Assembly (NCBI GenBank): GCA_000438175.1
Contig: FR900459.1
Location: 37,787-101,786, forward strand
DNA length: 64,000 nucleotides
Direction of reading: 5' to 3'
Source: Fusobacterium sp. CAG:439
Lineage (GTDB): Bacteria; Cyanobacteriota; Vampirovibrionia; Gastranaerophilales; Gastranaerophilaceae
The notes under the pieces were generated by a model. That model was given only the letters and a program-made list of their open reading frames with translations, was not told the DNA's origin and made no database searches. The position numbers and the translations under genes are program-made. Shown here piece after piece: positions 7,675 through 16,076 of the stretch (its first letter is position 1; each line of letters starts with the position of its first letter).

Positions 7675-8376
7675 TTAAAAATGCATAGCATCAACTTGTT
7701 TTAGCATTGATTGAATATCTTTCAAAAGTTCAGCTTCTATGAATATCAACTCCTGCTTTGTATAATCTTCATTTTCATATTTAACTCTTGCAAGTTTTGA
7801 CATTACTATCTTATTGAAAGTCAAATAGTTTGACGCAAATTCTATAATATCAACAGCTCTGTAGGGGACTGCGCTGTCATGGAGCCTTAAAACCGATCTG
7901 AATATTACAAGAAGCGTTTTTATAACATGGTCTAAAACCTTTTTCATTTCTTTGTCAGATTTGATATTCATTAAGAAATTATTTTTATATTTCAAGAGAA
8001 GATTTTTCAGTTCAGCTTCACACTGCAGGCGTAAAAAGTATTTATTAACACAAATTGACGAAACCAAATCTTCACCGAATATTAGCCTGTAATTTTCTTT
8101 AATATCAGCATATTCAACAGCATAAACATCAAAAGAAGAATACCATTCATCTCTGTTCATAACAACGGGAATAGGGTTTTTAGCCTTAACCCATTTTTGT
8201 ACCGGTTTCGATATGGCATACAAATTTTCAGCGGTTAACTGATTTGTGACTATCATAAGGTTAAGGTTATTTTTGGCATCTTCAACATTCGCCTTTGAGC
8301 CGAATGCAATAACAGACAGAAGATTGTCACCTAAATTACCTTTTAATTCATCAATAAATTTATCGAGATTTTTCAT
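7675..8376 (-). CDS. nucleotidyltransferase-like protein with degenerate active site
   Basis: The N-terminal 90 residues resemble the nucleotidyltransferase fold: LLSVIAFGSKANVED carries the GS motif. The expected paired Asp (DxD) is replaced by NNLNLMIV, so catalysis is doubtful. The remaining residues (about 95-233) are mostly helical, like the accessory domain of such proteins. It lies 15 bases downstream of the TPM protein gene on the same strand and is probably cotranscribed. The substrate is unknown. Confidence 0.6.
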   Translation of the reverse strand: MKNLDKFIDELKGNLGDNLLSVIAFGSKANVEDAKNNLNLMIVTNQLTAENLYAISKPVQKWVKAKNPIPVVMNRDEWYSSFDVYAVEYADIKENYRLIFGEDLVSSICVNKYFLRLQCEAELKNLLLKYKNNFLMNIKSDKEMKKVLDHVIKTLLVIFRSVLRLHDSAVPYRAVDIIEFASNYLTFNKIVMSKLARVKYENEDYTKQELIFIEAELLKDIQSMLKQVDAMHF

Positions 8377-8391
8377 TTTTACCCCCTTTTT

Positions 8392-9096
8392 CTACCAGCT
8401 TCCCGAACAGCCGCAGCCGCCAAAGCCTCCGCCGCCTCCAAAACCGCCGAAACTACCTGAATTAAACCGTCTTCTGCGGGGAGAAAATATTGCGAGTATA
8501 ATAGCTAACGGATAAAACCACCATGGACGGTAACTTCGACTTCTTGTATGATGTGAAGAGTGCTCGGATGAATATATCTGCGGCGGGCAGTTTCCCTGAG
8601 TAGTAAGCGTTACCCTCTCTACTTGTGCAACAGTTTCCGCTAGCACATAAGCCCCTCTTGCAATTCCATTTGCATAATCATTTTGTTTATAATAAGGCAA
8701 AATATCTTTATCCCTGATATTTTCCAATGTGTTCATACTTATTTTATTTTCAAGTCCTGTACCAAGTTCTATTCGCATTTTGCGTTCATTTGGTGCAGTT
8801 AAAAACACCATGCCGTTATTTTTGCCTACAGCACCAAGTTTATAAGAACGTCCGATATCAAGAGCAACATCTTCTACACTTCTGCCGCTAAGCGAAGGCA
8901 AAGTTACCACAACTAAATCCGCTCCTGATTTTTTTTGCAAATCCCAAAGCGTCATATTCAAATCATTTTTAACCTGTGGAGAAAGCAAATTTGCTTCATC
9001 CGCGATAAATCCTGTAAATTTCAAGGTTATTGCATCGGCAGATGCCACGCTTAAAATTAATAACCCGAAAATCAATAACCAACACCTTTTCAACAT
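8392..9096 (-). CDS. TPM-domain (YgcG/Psb32-like) membrane protein, leaderless
   Basis: The N-terminal signal peptide (about 1-22) ends near SADA. It is followed by a TPM domain (about 30-150) with the typical FIADEANLLSP start and MRIELGTGLE segment. A transmembrane helix (WWFYPLAIILAIF) and a Gly-rich tail ending GGCGCSGSW follow, as in this family. TPM domains have been linked to photosystem repair or phosphatase activity in cyanobacteria, but the role here is unknown. The promoter has TTGACA, 17 bp and TAGTAT, with six bases to the ATG and no Shine-Dalgarno. Confidence 0.82.
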   Translation of the reverse strand: MLKRCWLLIFGLLILSVASADAITLKFTGFIADEANLLSPQVKNDLNMTLWDLQKKSGADLVVVTLPSLSGRSVEDVALDIGRSYKLGAVGKNNGMVFLTAPNERKMRIELGTGLENKISMNTLENIRDKDILPYYKQNDYANGIARGAYVLAETVAQVERVTLTTQGNCPPQIYSSEHSSHHTRSRSYRPWWFYPLAIILAIFSPRRRRFNSGSFGGFGGGGGFGGCGCSGSW

Positions 9097-9102
9097 AAAA
9101 AA

Positions 9103-9131
9103 ATACTAGCATTGATTATATATTTTGTCAA
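9103..9131 (-). promoter_or_regulatory. strong promoter of a leaderless mRNA
   Basis: Minus-strand TTGACA (9126-9131), a 17-bp spacer and TAGTAT (9103-9108). The ATG of the TPM gene (9096) begins six bases after the -10 box, so transcription should start at or next to the A of ATG. Confidence 0.7.
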
Positions 9132-9144
9132 TATTTTTTATAAA

Positions 9145-9390
9145 CTACTTTTTAGCAGCCTTATTTACCTTACTAAAATGTGACATTAATTTTCCAAAGC
9201 CATTACGCATTTTTATAAAATAGTTGGCTTCATTAGCTCTGTTTATTACGGGTTCTGTCATAACAGCTCTATCTTTGCTATGTATATTAATAATTTTAAT
9301 ATTACGTACAGGAGGCTTTAAACTCACAGGTCGTAAGGCCGAATCTATAGTAGATACCGGATTGTTAGATATCCCAAAAATTTTTCCCAT
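9145..9390 (-). CDS. small hypothetical basic protein, about 81 aa
   Basis: No recognised family. I prefer ATG 9390, behind GGGG, over an upstream ATG at 9423 that would overlap the tRNA-Cys gene. The product is rich in Lys, Arg and Asn, without a membrane segment, ending MSHFSKVNKAAKK. It sits just downstream of the tRNA and upstream of the TPM gene promoter. Confidence 0.5.
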   Translation of the reverse strand: MGKIFGISNNPVSTIDSALRPVSLKPPVRNIKIINIHSKDRAVMTEPVINRANEANYFIKMRNGFGKLMSHFSKVNKAAKK

Positions 9391-9414
9391 AATTACCCCA
9401 TTTTTAATTAAAAA

Positions 9415-9486
9415 AGGCGACACCCAGATTCGAACTGGGGGATAAGAGCTTTGCAGGCTCCTGCCTTACCACTTGGCCATGTCGCC
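9415..9486 (-). tRNA. tRNA-Cys (GCA anticodon)
   Basis: Minus-strand cloverleaf: acceptor GGCGACA/TGTCGCC, anticodon loop CTGCAAA (GCA) between GGAGC and GCTCT, and T-arm CCCAGTTCGAATCTGGG. The discriminator is U, as expected for tRNA-Cys. No CCA is encoded. Confidence 0.95.
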
Positions 9487-9540
9487 GTCCTCGTTTCTAT
9501 ATAATACGAAATACATGAAATAATGTCAAGATAATATTTA

Positions 9541-10068
9541 CTAAACACCAGGATATCTTTCAATGTAAACAGTATCTCCATTAGACATAATTTGTTTTGC
9601 GGCAACAGCGGGGTGAATACTTCCTCCAAGCTCAGTTGATGGGAATTGCGACTGTCTTTCGGCTGCTGAACGAACAATTAAAATAGAAGGGCCGTCAAAG
9701 CTATAACTTTTCTTTGCTTCCTCTTCAATTTTACTTGCATGCATATTATATACAGCTTGTTTTTGTGTAAGTTTTATCTGCATACCCCCGTAATCTGAGT
9801 ATACTTTTTTTGAAGAAAAAAGCTTAAATCCGTATAAATGCTTATTTTCAGTTTCTCTAACAATTTTAGAACCGTCTTTTTGCACATAGCAGAAACAGTC
9901 TTTATCTAAATTTTTCTGCAACAGTGCTAATGAATTTCCAAAGTAACGGTTTTGATATACAGGATTTCCACAGGCTCTTTCCATTTGTGAAATTTGCTTA
10001 TTTGCATATCTGCCGGTCTGCGATAAAGAATTTAAAAATTTTACAAATCTGTTAACTTTAACTGTCAT
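9541..10068 (-). CDS. hypothetical protein, 175 aa
   Basis: Unrecognised. The N-terminus is basic (MTVKVNRFVKFLNSL) and the middle contains CFCYVQKDGSKIVRE and a long polar stretch. There is no signal peptide or membrane helix and no clear motif. A promoter is not obvious. It lies between tRNA-Cys and the XRE regulator on the same strand and is probably lineage-specific. Confidence 0.55.
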   Translation of the reverse strand: MTVKVNRFVKFLNSLSQTGRYANKQISQMERACGNPVYQNRYFGNSLALLQKNLDKDCFCYVQKDGSKIVRETENKHLYGFKLFSSKKVYSDYGGMQIKLTQKQAVYNMHASKIEEEAKKSYSFDGPSILIVRSAAERQSQFPSTELGGSIHPAVAAKQIMSNGDTVYIERYPGV

Positions 10069-10135
10069 ATTACATATAAATACACAACAAAATATTTTTT
10101 GCTAAAAAGTTTATATTTTATAAGATAGAAGTCAA

Positions 10136-10354
10136 TTAGTCAAATTCAAACAACAATTTAACAGGTATATCAAGAGCATTTGCTATTTTAATCAGAGTTT
10201 TCAAACCGGGTTTATTAATATTCACCTCAATCTTTCCAAGATAATCCAGACTTATTCCGCATTTTTCAGCCAACTTTTCTTGTGTAAGAGAGGCTTTTTC
10301 ACGTAAATATTTTATTCTTCTGCCTAAATTAATGTATAACTCTTGTTCATCCAT
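10136..10354 (-). CDS. XRE-family transcriptional regulator
   Basis: 72-residue DNA-binding protein consisting of one helix-turn-helix of the Cro/C1 type: RRIKYLREKASLTQEKLAEKCGISLDYLGKIE, with the recognition helix near residues 34-45. It is transcribed away from the prepilin gene at 10466. The 111-bp intergenic region holds a perfect 9-bp inverted repeat (10384-10410) covering both promoters, a likely operator for autoregulation and control of the prepilin. Confidence 0.85.
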   Translation of the reverse strand: MDEQELYINLGRRIKYLREKASLTQEKLAEKCGISLDYLGKIEVNINKPGLKTLIKIANALDIPVKLLFEFD

Positions 10355-10383
10355 TTGACAATATTACTGAACATAGTCATACA

Positions 10384-10410
10384 ATTTTACTGGATTATAC
10401 TCAGTAAAAT
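10384..10410. promoter_or_regulatory. inverted-repeat operator between XRE gene and prepilin
   Basis: ATTTTACTG and CAGTAAAAT are perfect 9-bp arms around a 9-base centre. The centre contains a minus-strand TATAAT for the XRE gene, and the right arm overlaps the -35 region of the prepilin promoter (its -10 TATAAT is at 10428-10433). The arrangement is typical of an XRE repressor site. Confidence 0.6.
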
Positions 10411-10465
10411 AAATCAGAAAAATTTTGTATAATAACAAAAAATGACAGAATGTGGAGTTATAAAT

Positions 10466-11182
10466 ATGAAAAATTTATCAGCATTTACATTGGCAGAAGT
10501 ACTGATTACACTCGGAATAATCGGAGTTGTTGCGGCATTGACTTTGCCCTCTCTCGTTGGAAATTACAAGAGAAAGGTCACGGCAAATAAAGTAAAAAAA
10601 TTTTATTCAGTAATGTCACAAGCGACCGGCAGAGCTATTGCAGAAAACGGTTCTATGGAGTACTGGGACGGTTTTTCATCACACCATAACGGCAAAGAAA
10701 TGCAGCAATGGTTTAACAAATATTTAAAACCATATTTAAATATTGCAGATGAATGGATAGGTAAAGATGAAGAAAGCGGAAACGAAAGTCTATTTATAGT
10801 TATGTCAGACGGCGGGATTGTTCTTTTTACAAACTGGGCAGGAAGTTCTCCTGATATAGATGATGAAACAGGAGAAGATCAAAACAATTCTAAAGATTAT
10901 TACAATGGACTTATTCATGTTGCATACTTAACTAATGCAAAAGCAATAAAAAAAGAAGATAGAAAGTCATGTGTTAATTCATTTTCTTTTCTTTTTTACA
11001 GCCCTTTAAAAAAACAATACTACTTTCAGCCATACGCGTATCAAGCAGATACACCGGAAAAATATAAACGTGATTTTTTTCTCAAACAAATAAAATCAGG
11101 TAACACTCAATATTGTACAGCATTAATGATGATGGACGGCTGGGAAATCAAAGATGACTATCCATTCGGCTATAAATATTAA
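10466..11182 (+). CDS. type IV prepilin-like protein (no poly-G tract)
   Basis: The leader MKNLSA precedes FTLAEVLITLGIIGVVAAL, with Glu at mature position 5. The next segment is TLPSLVGNYKRK. The globular domain is acidic and ends MMDGWEIKDDYPFGYKY. ATG 10466 behind GTGGAG is preferred to an upstream ATG at 10442 that has no SD. It is a single cistron, divergent from the XRE regulator and convergent with adhE across a bidirectional terminator. It belongs to the NYK subgroup, with the prepilins at 21637 and 50968. Confidence 0.85.
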   Translation: MKNLSAFTLAEVLITLGIIGVVAALTLPSLVGNYKRKVTANKVKKFYSVMSQATGRAIAENGSMEYWDGFSSHHNGKEMQQWFNKYLKPYLNIADEWIGKDEESGNESLFIVMSDGGIVLFTNWAGSSPDIDDETGEDQNNSKDYYNGLIHVAYLTNAKAIKKEDRKSCVNSFSFLFYSPLKKQYYFQPYAYQADTPEKYKRDFFLKQIKSGNTQYCTALMMMDGWEIKDDYPFGYKY

Positions 11183-11183
11183 A

Positions 11184-11213
11184 AAAGCACTGCTCTGATT
11201 AGAGCAGTGCTTT
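11184..11213. terminator. bidirectional terminator, prepilin / adhE
   Basis: A 13-bp perfect stem, AAAGCACTGCTCT with AGAGCAGTGCTTT, around GATT. Confidence 0.85.
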
Positions 11214-11230
11214 CTATATTTTCTTTAAGC

Positions 11231-13906
11231 TTATTTGCTCGGGTAGTAATCTCTTACAATACCTTCAAAAGCATCTTTATAAATAGCTTTAATATCTTCC
11301 ATCAACGGATATGCAGGGTTTGCACCTGTACATTGATCGTCGAATGCAAGTTCTACCATTTCATCAAGTTTAGCGTTAAAGTCAGCCTCTGTTACGCCAA
11401 AGTCTTTGATAGAATTCGGAAGATTTATAGCTTTCATTAATTTTTCGACTGCCTGAATTAACAATTCTACCTTTTCATCGTCATTCTTACCGCCTAAGCC
11501 CAATTCATCAGCAATTTGACCGTATTTAGCTTTTGCGTTAGGGAACTTATATTGAGGGAATATACATTGTTTTTTCGGACAATCAACAGCATTGTATTTG
11601 ATTACCTGTCTGAATAACAACGCGTTAGCCACACCGTGAGGAATGTTAAACATTGCACCCAATTTGTGAGCCATAGAGTGGCATAAGCCTAAGAAAGAGT
11701 TAGCAAACGCCATACCTGCAATAGTTGCGGCATAGTGCATTTTTTCTCTTGCTATAGGATCATTTGCGCCTTCATTGTAAGATCTTTCAAGGTATCTGAA
11801 GATTAATTTAGTTGCTTCCAATGCATTAGAATTAGTGAAGTTAGTAGCCATTGCAGATACATAAGCTTCGGTAGCGTGTACTAATGCGTCGATACCTGAT
11901 GCTGCCGTTAAGCCTTTCGGCATACCGTCAACAAAGTTCGGATCAATAATTGCCATATTAGGAGTTAAAGCATAATCAGCGATTGCATATTTTACGTGAG
12001 TTTCGTCATCCGTAATGATTGCAAACGGAGTAACTTCCGAACCTGTACCTGAAGTTGTAGGAATAGCAACCATAGTAGCCTTTTTACCCAATTCAGGAAT
12101 ACGGCATATTCTTTTTCTGATATCCATAAATCTCATTGCGATATCTTCGAATACCGTATCAGGCTGTTCGTACAATAACCACATAATCTTAGCAGCATCC
12201 ATAGGAGACCCGCCGCCTAATGAAATAATAACATCAGGTTCGTAAGGTCTGATAATTTCCATTGCCTGATTAATAGTAGACAAGGTAGGATCCGGTTTTA
12301 CGTCAAAGAAGATTTGGTGGTCAATACCGACTTCATCCAATACGTTAACGATGCTGTCAACAGCTCCTGAATTGAATAAGAATCTGTCAGTAACGATGAA
12401 TGCACGTTTTTTACCTTGAAGTTCGCGAAGTGCAAGATCAACTGCGCCTCTTTTGAAGTAAACTTTTGGCGGAACTTTAAACCAGAGCATATTTTCTCTC
12501 CTTTCAGCAACTGTCTTGTAGTTCAATAAGTTTTCAACACCGATATTACCGGATACGGCGTTTTTACCCCAAGAACCGCAGCCAAGTGAAAGTGACGGTT
12601 CTAATTTAAAGTTATACAAATCACCGATACCGCCCTGAGCTGAAGGTGAATTGATTAAAACACGGCATGCAGGCATTTTTTCGGCAAATTTGTCTACTCT
12701 GTCCTGACGGCGTGTATCTGTATAAAGGTCTGCAGAGTGTCCTGCACCGCCTTTTGAAACAAGTTCGTAAGTCATTTCTGTAGCATCATCGAAATCTTTT
12801 GCTCTGTACATTGTTAGAATTGGAGATAATTTTTCTCTTGAGAACGGATCTTCCCAATCTACAGAAGGTCTTTCAGCCAATAAGATTTTAGCTGTTTCAG
12901 GAACTTCAAAACCTGATAATTGAGCAATTCTGTGTGCACTTTGACCAACGATGTCAGGATGTGCAGTTCCGCGTTTCGGATCAATAAACGGAAGGTCAAT
13001 CATTTTCTTTTCATCAGACGGGCTTAAAAGATATGCACCTCTGTAAATAAATTCTTTCTTAACTTCTTCATAAATTTCGTCAACAACAACAACAGCCTGT
13101 TCTGAAGCACAAATCATACCGTTATCGAATGTTTTTGACATAAGAATTGAAGATACTGCCATTTTGATATCTGCAGTTTCATCAATAACAGCTGCAGCGT
13201 TACCGGGTCCTACACCTAAAGCGGGGTTGCCTGATGAGTAAGCAGCTTTAACCATTCCGGGACCGCCTGTAGCCAAAATACAAGAAATTGATTCGTGTTT
13301 CATTAACTGGTTTGATAATTCGATTGAAGGAACATCAATCCAACCGATAATATCTTCCGGAGCACCTGCTTTAACAGCTGCTTCAAGAACTAATTTAGCA
13401 GCAGCAATTGTGCAGTCTTTTGCTCTCGGGTGTGGTGAAAAGATAATTGCGTTTCTTGTTTTCAAAGCAATCAAAGATTTAAAAATTGCAGTTGAAGTCG
13501 GGTTAGTTGTTGGGACAATACCTGCGATTACGCCGAGGGGTTCTGCAACAACTTTGATACCGTTCATTTTGTCTTCTTTGATTATTCCGCAAGTTTTTGC
13601 GTTTTTGTGTTTGTTATAAATGTATTCAGAAGCAAAATGGTTTTTGATAATTTTATCTTCAAGCACGCCCATACCTGTTTCGGCAACAGCCATTCTTGCA
13701 AGAGGTATACGGGCTTTGTCAGCAGCGGTAGCTGCAGCTTTGAAGATTGCATCAACTTGTTCTTGTGTGAAAGTTGCATAAATCTTTTGAGCTTTCTTAA
13801 CTCTTTCGATTAACAATTCCAGTTGTTCAGCGGTTTCAACCTTATTTGAGGAGCTGTTTAAAGCTTTTTCTAGGTTTTCAACCGTTTTTTTGTTTTTTGT
13901 TGTCAT
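11231..13906 (-). CDS. adhE: bifunctional acetaldehyde-CoA/alcohol dehydrogenase
   Basis: Reduces acetyl-CoA to acetaldehyde and then ethanol, regenerating NAD+ during fermentation; homologues form spirosome filaments. The 891 residues hold an aldehyde dehydrogenase domain (about 1-440) with the catalytic Cys in NGMICASEQ, and an iron-dependent alcohol dehydrogenase domain (about 470-880). The second domain has GGGSPMDAAK, GTGSEVTPFAI and the metal-binding HGVANALL segment. GGAG precedes the ATG. A GC-rich, possibly structured stretch lies upstream at 13935-14022. The gene implies an ethanol-forming anaerobe. Confidence 0.97.
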   Translation of the reverse strand: MTTKNKKTVENLEKALNSSSNKVETAEQLELLIERVKKAQKIYATFTQEQVDAIFKAAATAADKARIPLARMAVAETGMGVLEDKIIKNHFASEYIYNKHKNAKTCGIIKEDKMNGIKVVAEPLGVIAGIVPTTNPTSTAIFKSLIALKTRNAIIFSPHPRAKDCTIAAAKLVLEAAVKAGAPEDIIGWIDVPSIELSNQLMKHESISCILATGGPGMVKAAYSSGNPALGVGPGNAAAVIDETADIKMAVSSILMSKTFDNGMICASEQAVVVVDEIYEEVKKEFIYRGAYLLSPSDEKKMIDLPFIDPKRGTAHPDIVGQSAHRIAQLSGFEVPETAKILLAERPSVDWEDPFSREKLSPILTMYRAKDFDDATEMTYELVSKGGAGHSADLYTDTRRQDRVDKFAEKMPACRVLINSPSAQGGIGDLYNFKLEPSLSLGCGSWGKNAVSGNIGVENLLNYKTVAERRENMLWFKVPPKVYFKRGAVDLALRELQGKKRAFIVTDRFLFNSGAVDSIVNVLDEVGIDHQIFFDVKPDPTLSTINQAMEIIRPYEPDVIISLGGGSPMDAAKIMWLLYEQPDTVFEDIAMRFMDIRKRICRIPELGKKATMVAIPTTSGTGSEVTPFAIITDDETHVKYAIADYALTPNMAIIDPNFVDGMPKGLTAASGIDALVHATEAYVSAMATNFTNSNALEATKLIFRYLERSYNEGANDPIAREKMHYAATIAGMAFANSFLGLCHSMAHKLGAMFNIPHGVANALLFRQVIKYNAVDCPKKQCIFPQYKFPNAKAKYGQIADELGLGGKNDDEKVELLIQAVEKLMKAINLPNSIKDFGVTEADFNAKLDEMVELAFDDQCTGANPAYPLMEDIKAIYKDAFEGIVRDYYPSK

Positions 13907-13934
13907 ATATGTATCTCCTTTTGTAAAATTTATC

Positions 13935-14022
13935 TTGGCTGCTCGCGGTTAACGGGTCTTCGCCTGGCATCTGCAATGGCTTTACTTCGACCTCAGCTCG
14001 CAATCCGTATTCGTGATTTATT
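13935..14022. other. GC-rich possible RNA element upstream of adhE
   Basis: This stretch is noticeably richer in G and C than surrounding intergenic DNA. On the minus strand it contains two GCGAGC boxes (GCGAGCTGAGGTC and CGCGAGCAGCC) and a possible GGTC...GACC closing stem. It lies between the adhE start and a divergent gene. It could be a structured adhE leader. It does not match any riboswitch consensus that I can recall with confidence. Confidence 0.35.
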
Positions 14023-14148
14023 TCACAATTACATTATAAAATAAAGTTAATATAAAAGCAAGTGTATTATTTACAATCTTTATACAAATTTAATATTTCA
14101 TTTATATAGAGGAAACTATTACAAATAAAATATTATATACTGTTAGTT

Positions 14149-14850
14149 ATGAACATTTTTCAAAGAATTATTTATTTTTTTCTGGAACAGCAGGAAAAGA
14201 CGCTTTCTAAGAAATTGAGAAAACACTTAAAGGTTTCAAGCAGTAATTCCACTTCAAAAACAGTGCTTTCAAAGGGCGTAACTATGACTTTGTCAGCTGA
14301 AACAGAAAAAAACAAAGAACTTGTAAAACAAAATGTTTCTGACATAGTTAAATCCTGCAATAATGTCCCTGTCAAGCTTTTAGCCTTTGTTGAGAGCAAA
14401 GGGACGAAAGTTGTTAAACTGGATAATGCTGACAAAATACTAGCAGTAATAAAAGAAGAAGAAGGACTTGTAACAGGTCTGGAAGGTTTGGAAGCATTAT
14501 ACATAAATATTATAACAGGCTCCGGTTTTTCCATTAAGTCTAAACCTATGTTTATAATGCGCAACGGTGCGATTGATCCTTATTATATGGTTCATCAATT
14601 CTATAAATGGTATGCACTCCATATGGGACTTCCCGGCTTTGATTTTATGTCGCAAAAGCTGTTCAAACTATCTCTAAATTCAGACGGTTCAATATTCTCA
14701 AACCTTAACCTTGATGAAATGACAGGTTTAAGAGAAGCAATAGCCAGAGATCGGGAAGCAACCGAGTTTGCGCTCGAGCTTGCAAAAGCTCAAGAAGGCG
14801 GCAAAAATGTCATTGATAAATTAAAAAATGAAGGCAGCGCAAACATATAA
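14149..14850 (+). CDS. hypothetical protein, 233 aa
   Basis: Not recognised. The N-terminus is amphipathic and basic (MNIFQRIIYFFLEQQEKTLSKKLRKHLKV), possibly membrane-associated. The central region predicts alpha/beta (VPVKLLAFVESKGTKVVKL) and the C-terminus is helical and charged. TATACT lies 7 bases before the ATG and there is no SD, so it may be leaderless. It is divergent from adhE. Confidence 0.6.
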   Translation: MNIFQRIIYFFLEQQEKTLSKKLRKHLKVSSSNSTSKTVLSKGVTMTLSAETEKNKELVKQNVSDIVKSCNNVPVKLLAFVESKGTKVVKLDNADKILAVIKEEEGLVTGLEGLEALYINIITGSGFSIKSKPMFIMRNGAIDPYYMVHQFYKWYALHMGLPGFDFMSQKLFKLSLNSDGSIFSNLNLDEMTGLREAIARDREATEFALELAKAQEGGKNVIDKLKNEGSANI

Positions 14851-14873
14851 AAAAAAGGACAGCCTGAGCTATC

Positions 14874-15257
14874 CTAATTTGATGTTGCAAAACGAAAATC
14901 TTCTGTCCACGTTTTAAACCCGCCTTCCAACAGCATTACGGGATAATCGTATTCGGCAAGGATTAAACAGGCTTGCGCGCCAAGATGACACTGCTGATTA
15001 TAGCTGTAAATTACAGTAATCTCATCTTTTGATAACTTTTCCGTATTATCGGCAAGTTCATCCTTTGGTATTGAAATTGCTCCGGGAATATGAGCAATCT
15101 CATAATCTTCAGCACGTCTGACATCAACAAGTTTAACCTTATTTTCGTCAAGCAGATTTTTTAACTCTATAGGTCCCAGAGTAAATGCCAAAATTTTGGA
15201 AAAGAAACACTGAGCCTTTTCAGTGTTATGCCTGATTTCTTTAATTTTTTCGTTCAT
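14874..15257 (-). CDS. rhodanese-like domain protein with Ser at the usual catalytic Cys
   Basis: Single rhodanese domain of 127 residues with VKLVDVRRAEDYEIAHIPGAISIP and LLEGGFKTW. The active-site loop, normally YC followed by five residues, reads IYSYNQQCHLGAQAC, so the first position is Ser and the remaining cysteines are shifted. Sulfurtransferase activity is therefore uncertain. ATG 15257 lies 10 bases after AAAGGA; a TTG two codons upstream is an alternative. It is convergent with the 14149 gene. Confidence 0.75.
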   Translation of the reverse strand: MNEKIKEIRHNTEKAQCFFSKILAFTLGPIELKNLLDENKVKLVDVRRAEDYEIAHIPGAISIPKDELADNTEKLSKDEITVIYSYNQQCHLGAQACLILAEYDYPVMLLEGGFKTWTEDFRFATSN

Positions 15258-15389
15258 AAACAAGATATCCTTTCTGTTATTACACAGAAAGGATAAATCA
15301 AGTTATAAAATAAATACTTAGCAACATGGTTATATCTATGTAGTAAGTTTTTTGGGGTAAATTTACGACATCTGCGCCGTCACAATCCA

Positions 15390-15677
15390 TTAGCCTAAGA
15401 ATGAAATATGTTTAGGGCTTTTGCTTGCTCTGTCGTAATCAGGTGAAAATAGTATATTATAAGTCTTGCGAAGCTTAGCGCCTAAAGCGGTAAGCATATT
15501 CGGGTTTTGAACCATATCCGCTCTTTGAGTACGGTTAAGGTCATTTTCGAAATTAATTTTCGCATTGGGGTTTTGTAACGACAAAATCGCTACGTTAGGT
15601 GTTAAGTTATTAAGATTGCCTTCTCCAAAAGAAACAGGCTTTACTGTATTAAATTTTACCGGATTTACTGTAATCAT
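15390..15677 (-). CDS. hypothetical protein, 95 aa, with N-terminal FG motif
   Basis: Unrecognised small protein, Asn- and Leu-rich (NNLTPNVAILSLQNPNAKINFEN). The N-terminus VKPVSFGEG resembles an aromatic-x-Gly motif seen in other unknown proteins here (see findings). AGGAGG precedes the ATG. The upstream promoter is TTGACA-17-TATAGT, with repeated AGTGTTAAATGA boxes in the leader, so expression looks regulated. Confidence 0.6.
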   Translation of the reverse strand: MITVNPVKFNTVKPVSFGEGNLNNLTPNVAILSLQNPNAKINFENDLNRTQRADMVQNPNMLTALGAKLRKTYNILFSPDYDRASKSPKHISFLG

Positions 15678-15706
15678 ATCTTTCCTCCTCTCGTGAGGTT
15701 CTTATT

Positions 15707-15738
15707 AAGTGTTCATTTAACACTTCATTTAACACTTT
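15707..15738 (-). promoter_or_regulatory. tandem/inverted repeat in the leader of the 95-aa gene
   Basis: AAGTGTT and AACACTT are 7-bp arms around CATTT (15707-15725), followed by a further CATTTAACACTT. On the minus strand this gives two direct AGTGTTAAATGA units between the -10 box and the SD. It is a candidate operator. Confidence 0.45.
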
Positions 15739-15989
15739 TACTATAAACTATAAAAAATATTTTGTCAACCCCTATTATAAAGTTTTATTAAGAAAGTCAA
15801 AAAGCTTGCATTATAAAGCTTTTAGCATAAAGTGCCTAAATTACACTTATTCGCGGACAGACATATTCACGTCTTATTTAAAAATATAGAAGCATGGCTA
15901 ATATTAATTTTTTATATATAGGTAAACAGGATTTCTTTTATTACCCGAATGGGTAATTGTATTAAAAACACTTATTCAGTTAAATATAA

Positions 15990-16058
15990 TCATTAAATCT
16001 TTTTCATACTTCCAGCTATTCTTAATTCCAACGGGAGCCTTCAGCTCCCTTTTTTTTT
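15990..16058 (+). ncRNA. candidate small RNA ending in an orphan terminator
   Basis: GGGAGC-CTTCA-GCTCCC followed by nine Ts (16033-16058) is a textbook plus-strand terminator. No plus-strand gene precedes it within 1.1 kb, and the flanking genes are on the minus strand. A TATAAT near 15983 with a weak TTAAAA -35 would give a transcript of about 65-70 bases. Promoter strength and the true 5' end are uncertain. Confidence 0.4.
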
Positions 16059-16076
16059 GCATTAAAAAAGCGGCTG

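Larger units (their letters stand above)
15678..16076. other. 399-bp intergenic region: promoter, repeats and probable sRNA
   Basis: No convincing gene. From left to right it holds the ribosome-binding site and repeat operator of the 15390 gene (15707-15738), its TTGACA/TATAGT promoter, a perfect hairpin ATTACCC/GGGTAAT (15940-15957), a TATAAT box near 15983 and a strong plus-strand terminator at 16033-16058 that has no annotated gene in front of it. Confidence 0.6.

Noticed and set aside
9391..9423. N-terminal extension of the 81-aa gene
   Set aside because: It would overlap the tRNA-Cys gene, and the downstream ATG has a better ribosome-binding site.
13935..14022. Cobalamin or c-di-GMP riboswitch before adhE
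   Set aside because: Only loose resemblance (GCCATTG and GCCAGG...GACC) to the B12 box or to parts of the c-di-GMP core. The full conserved cores are not present, so no class is assigned.
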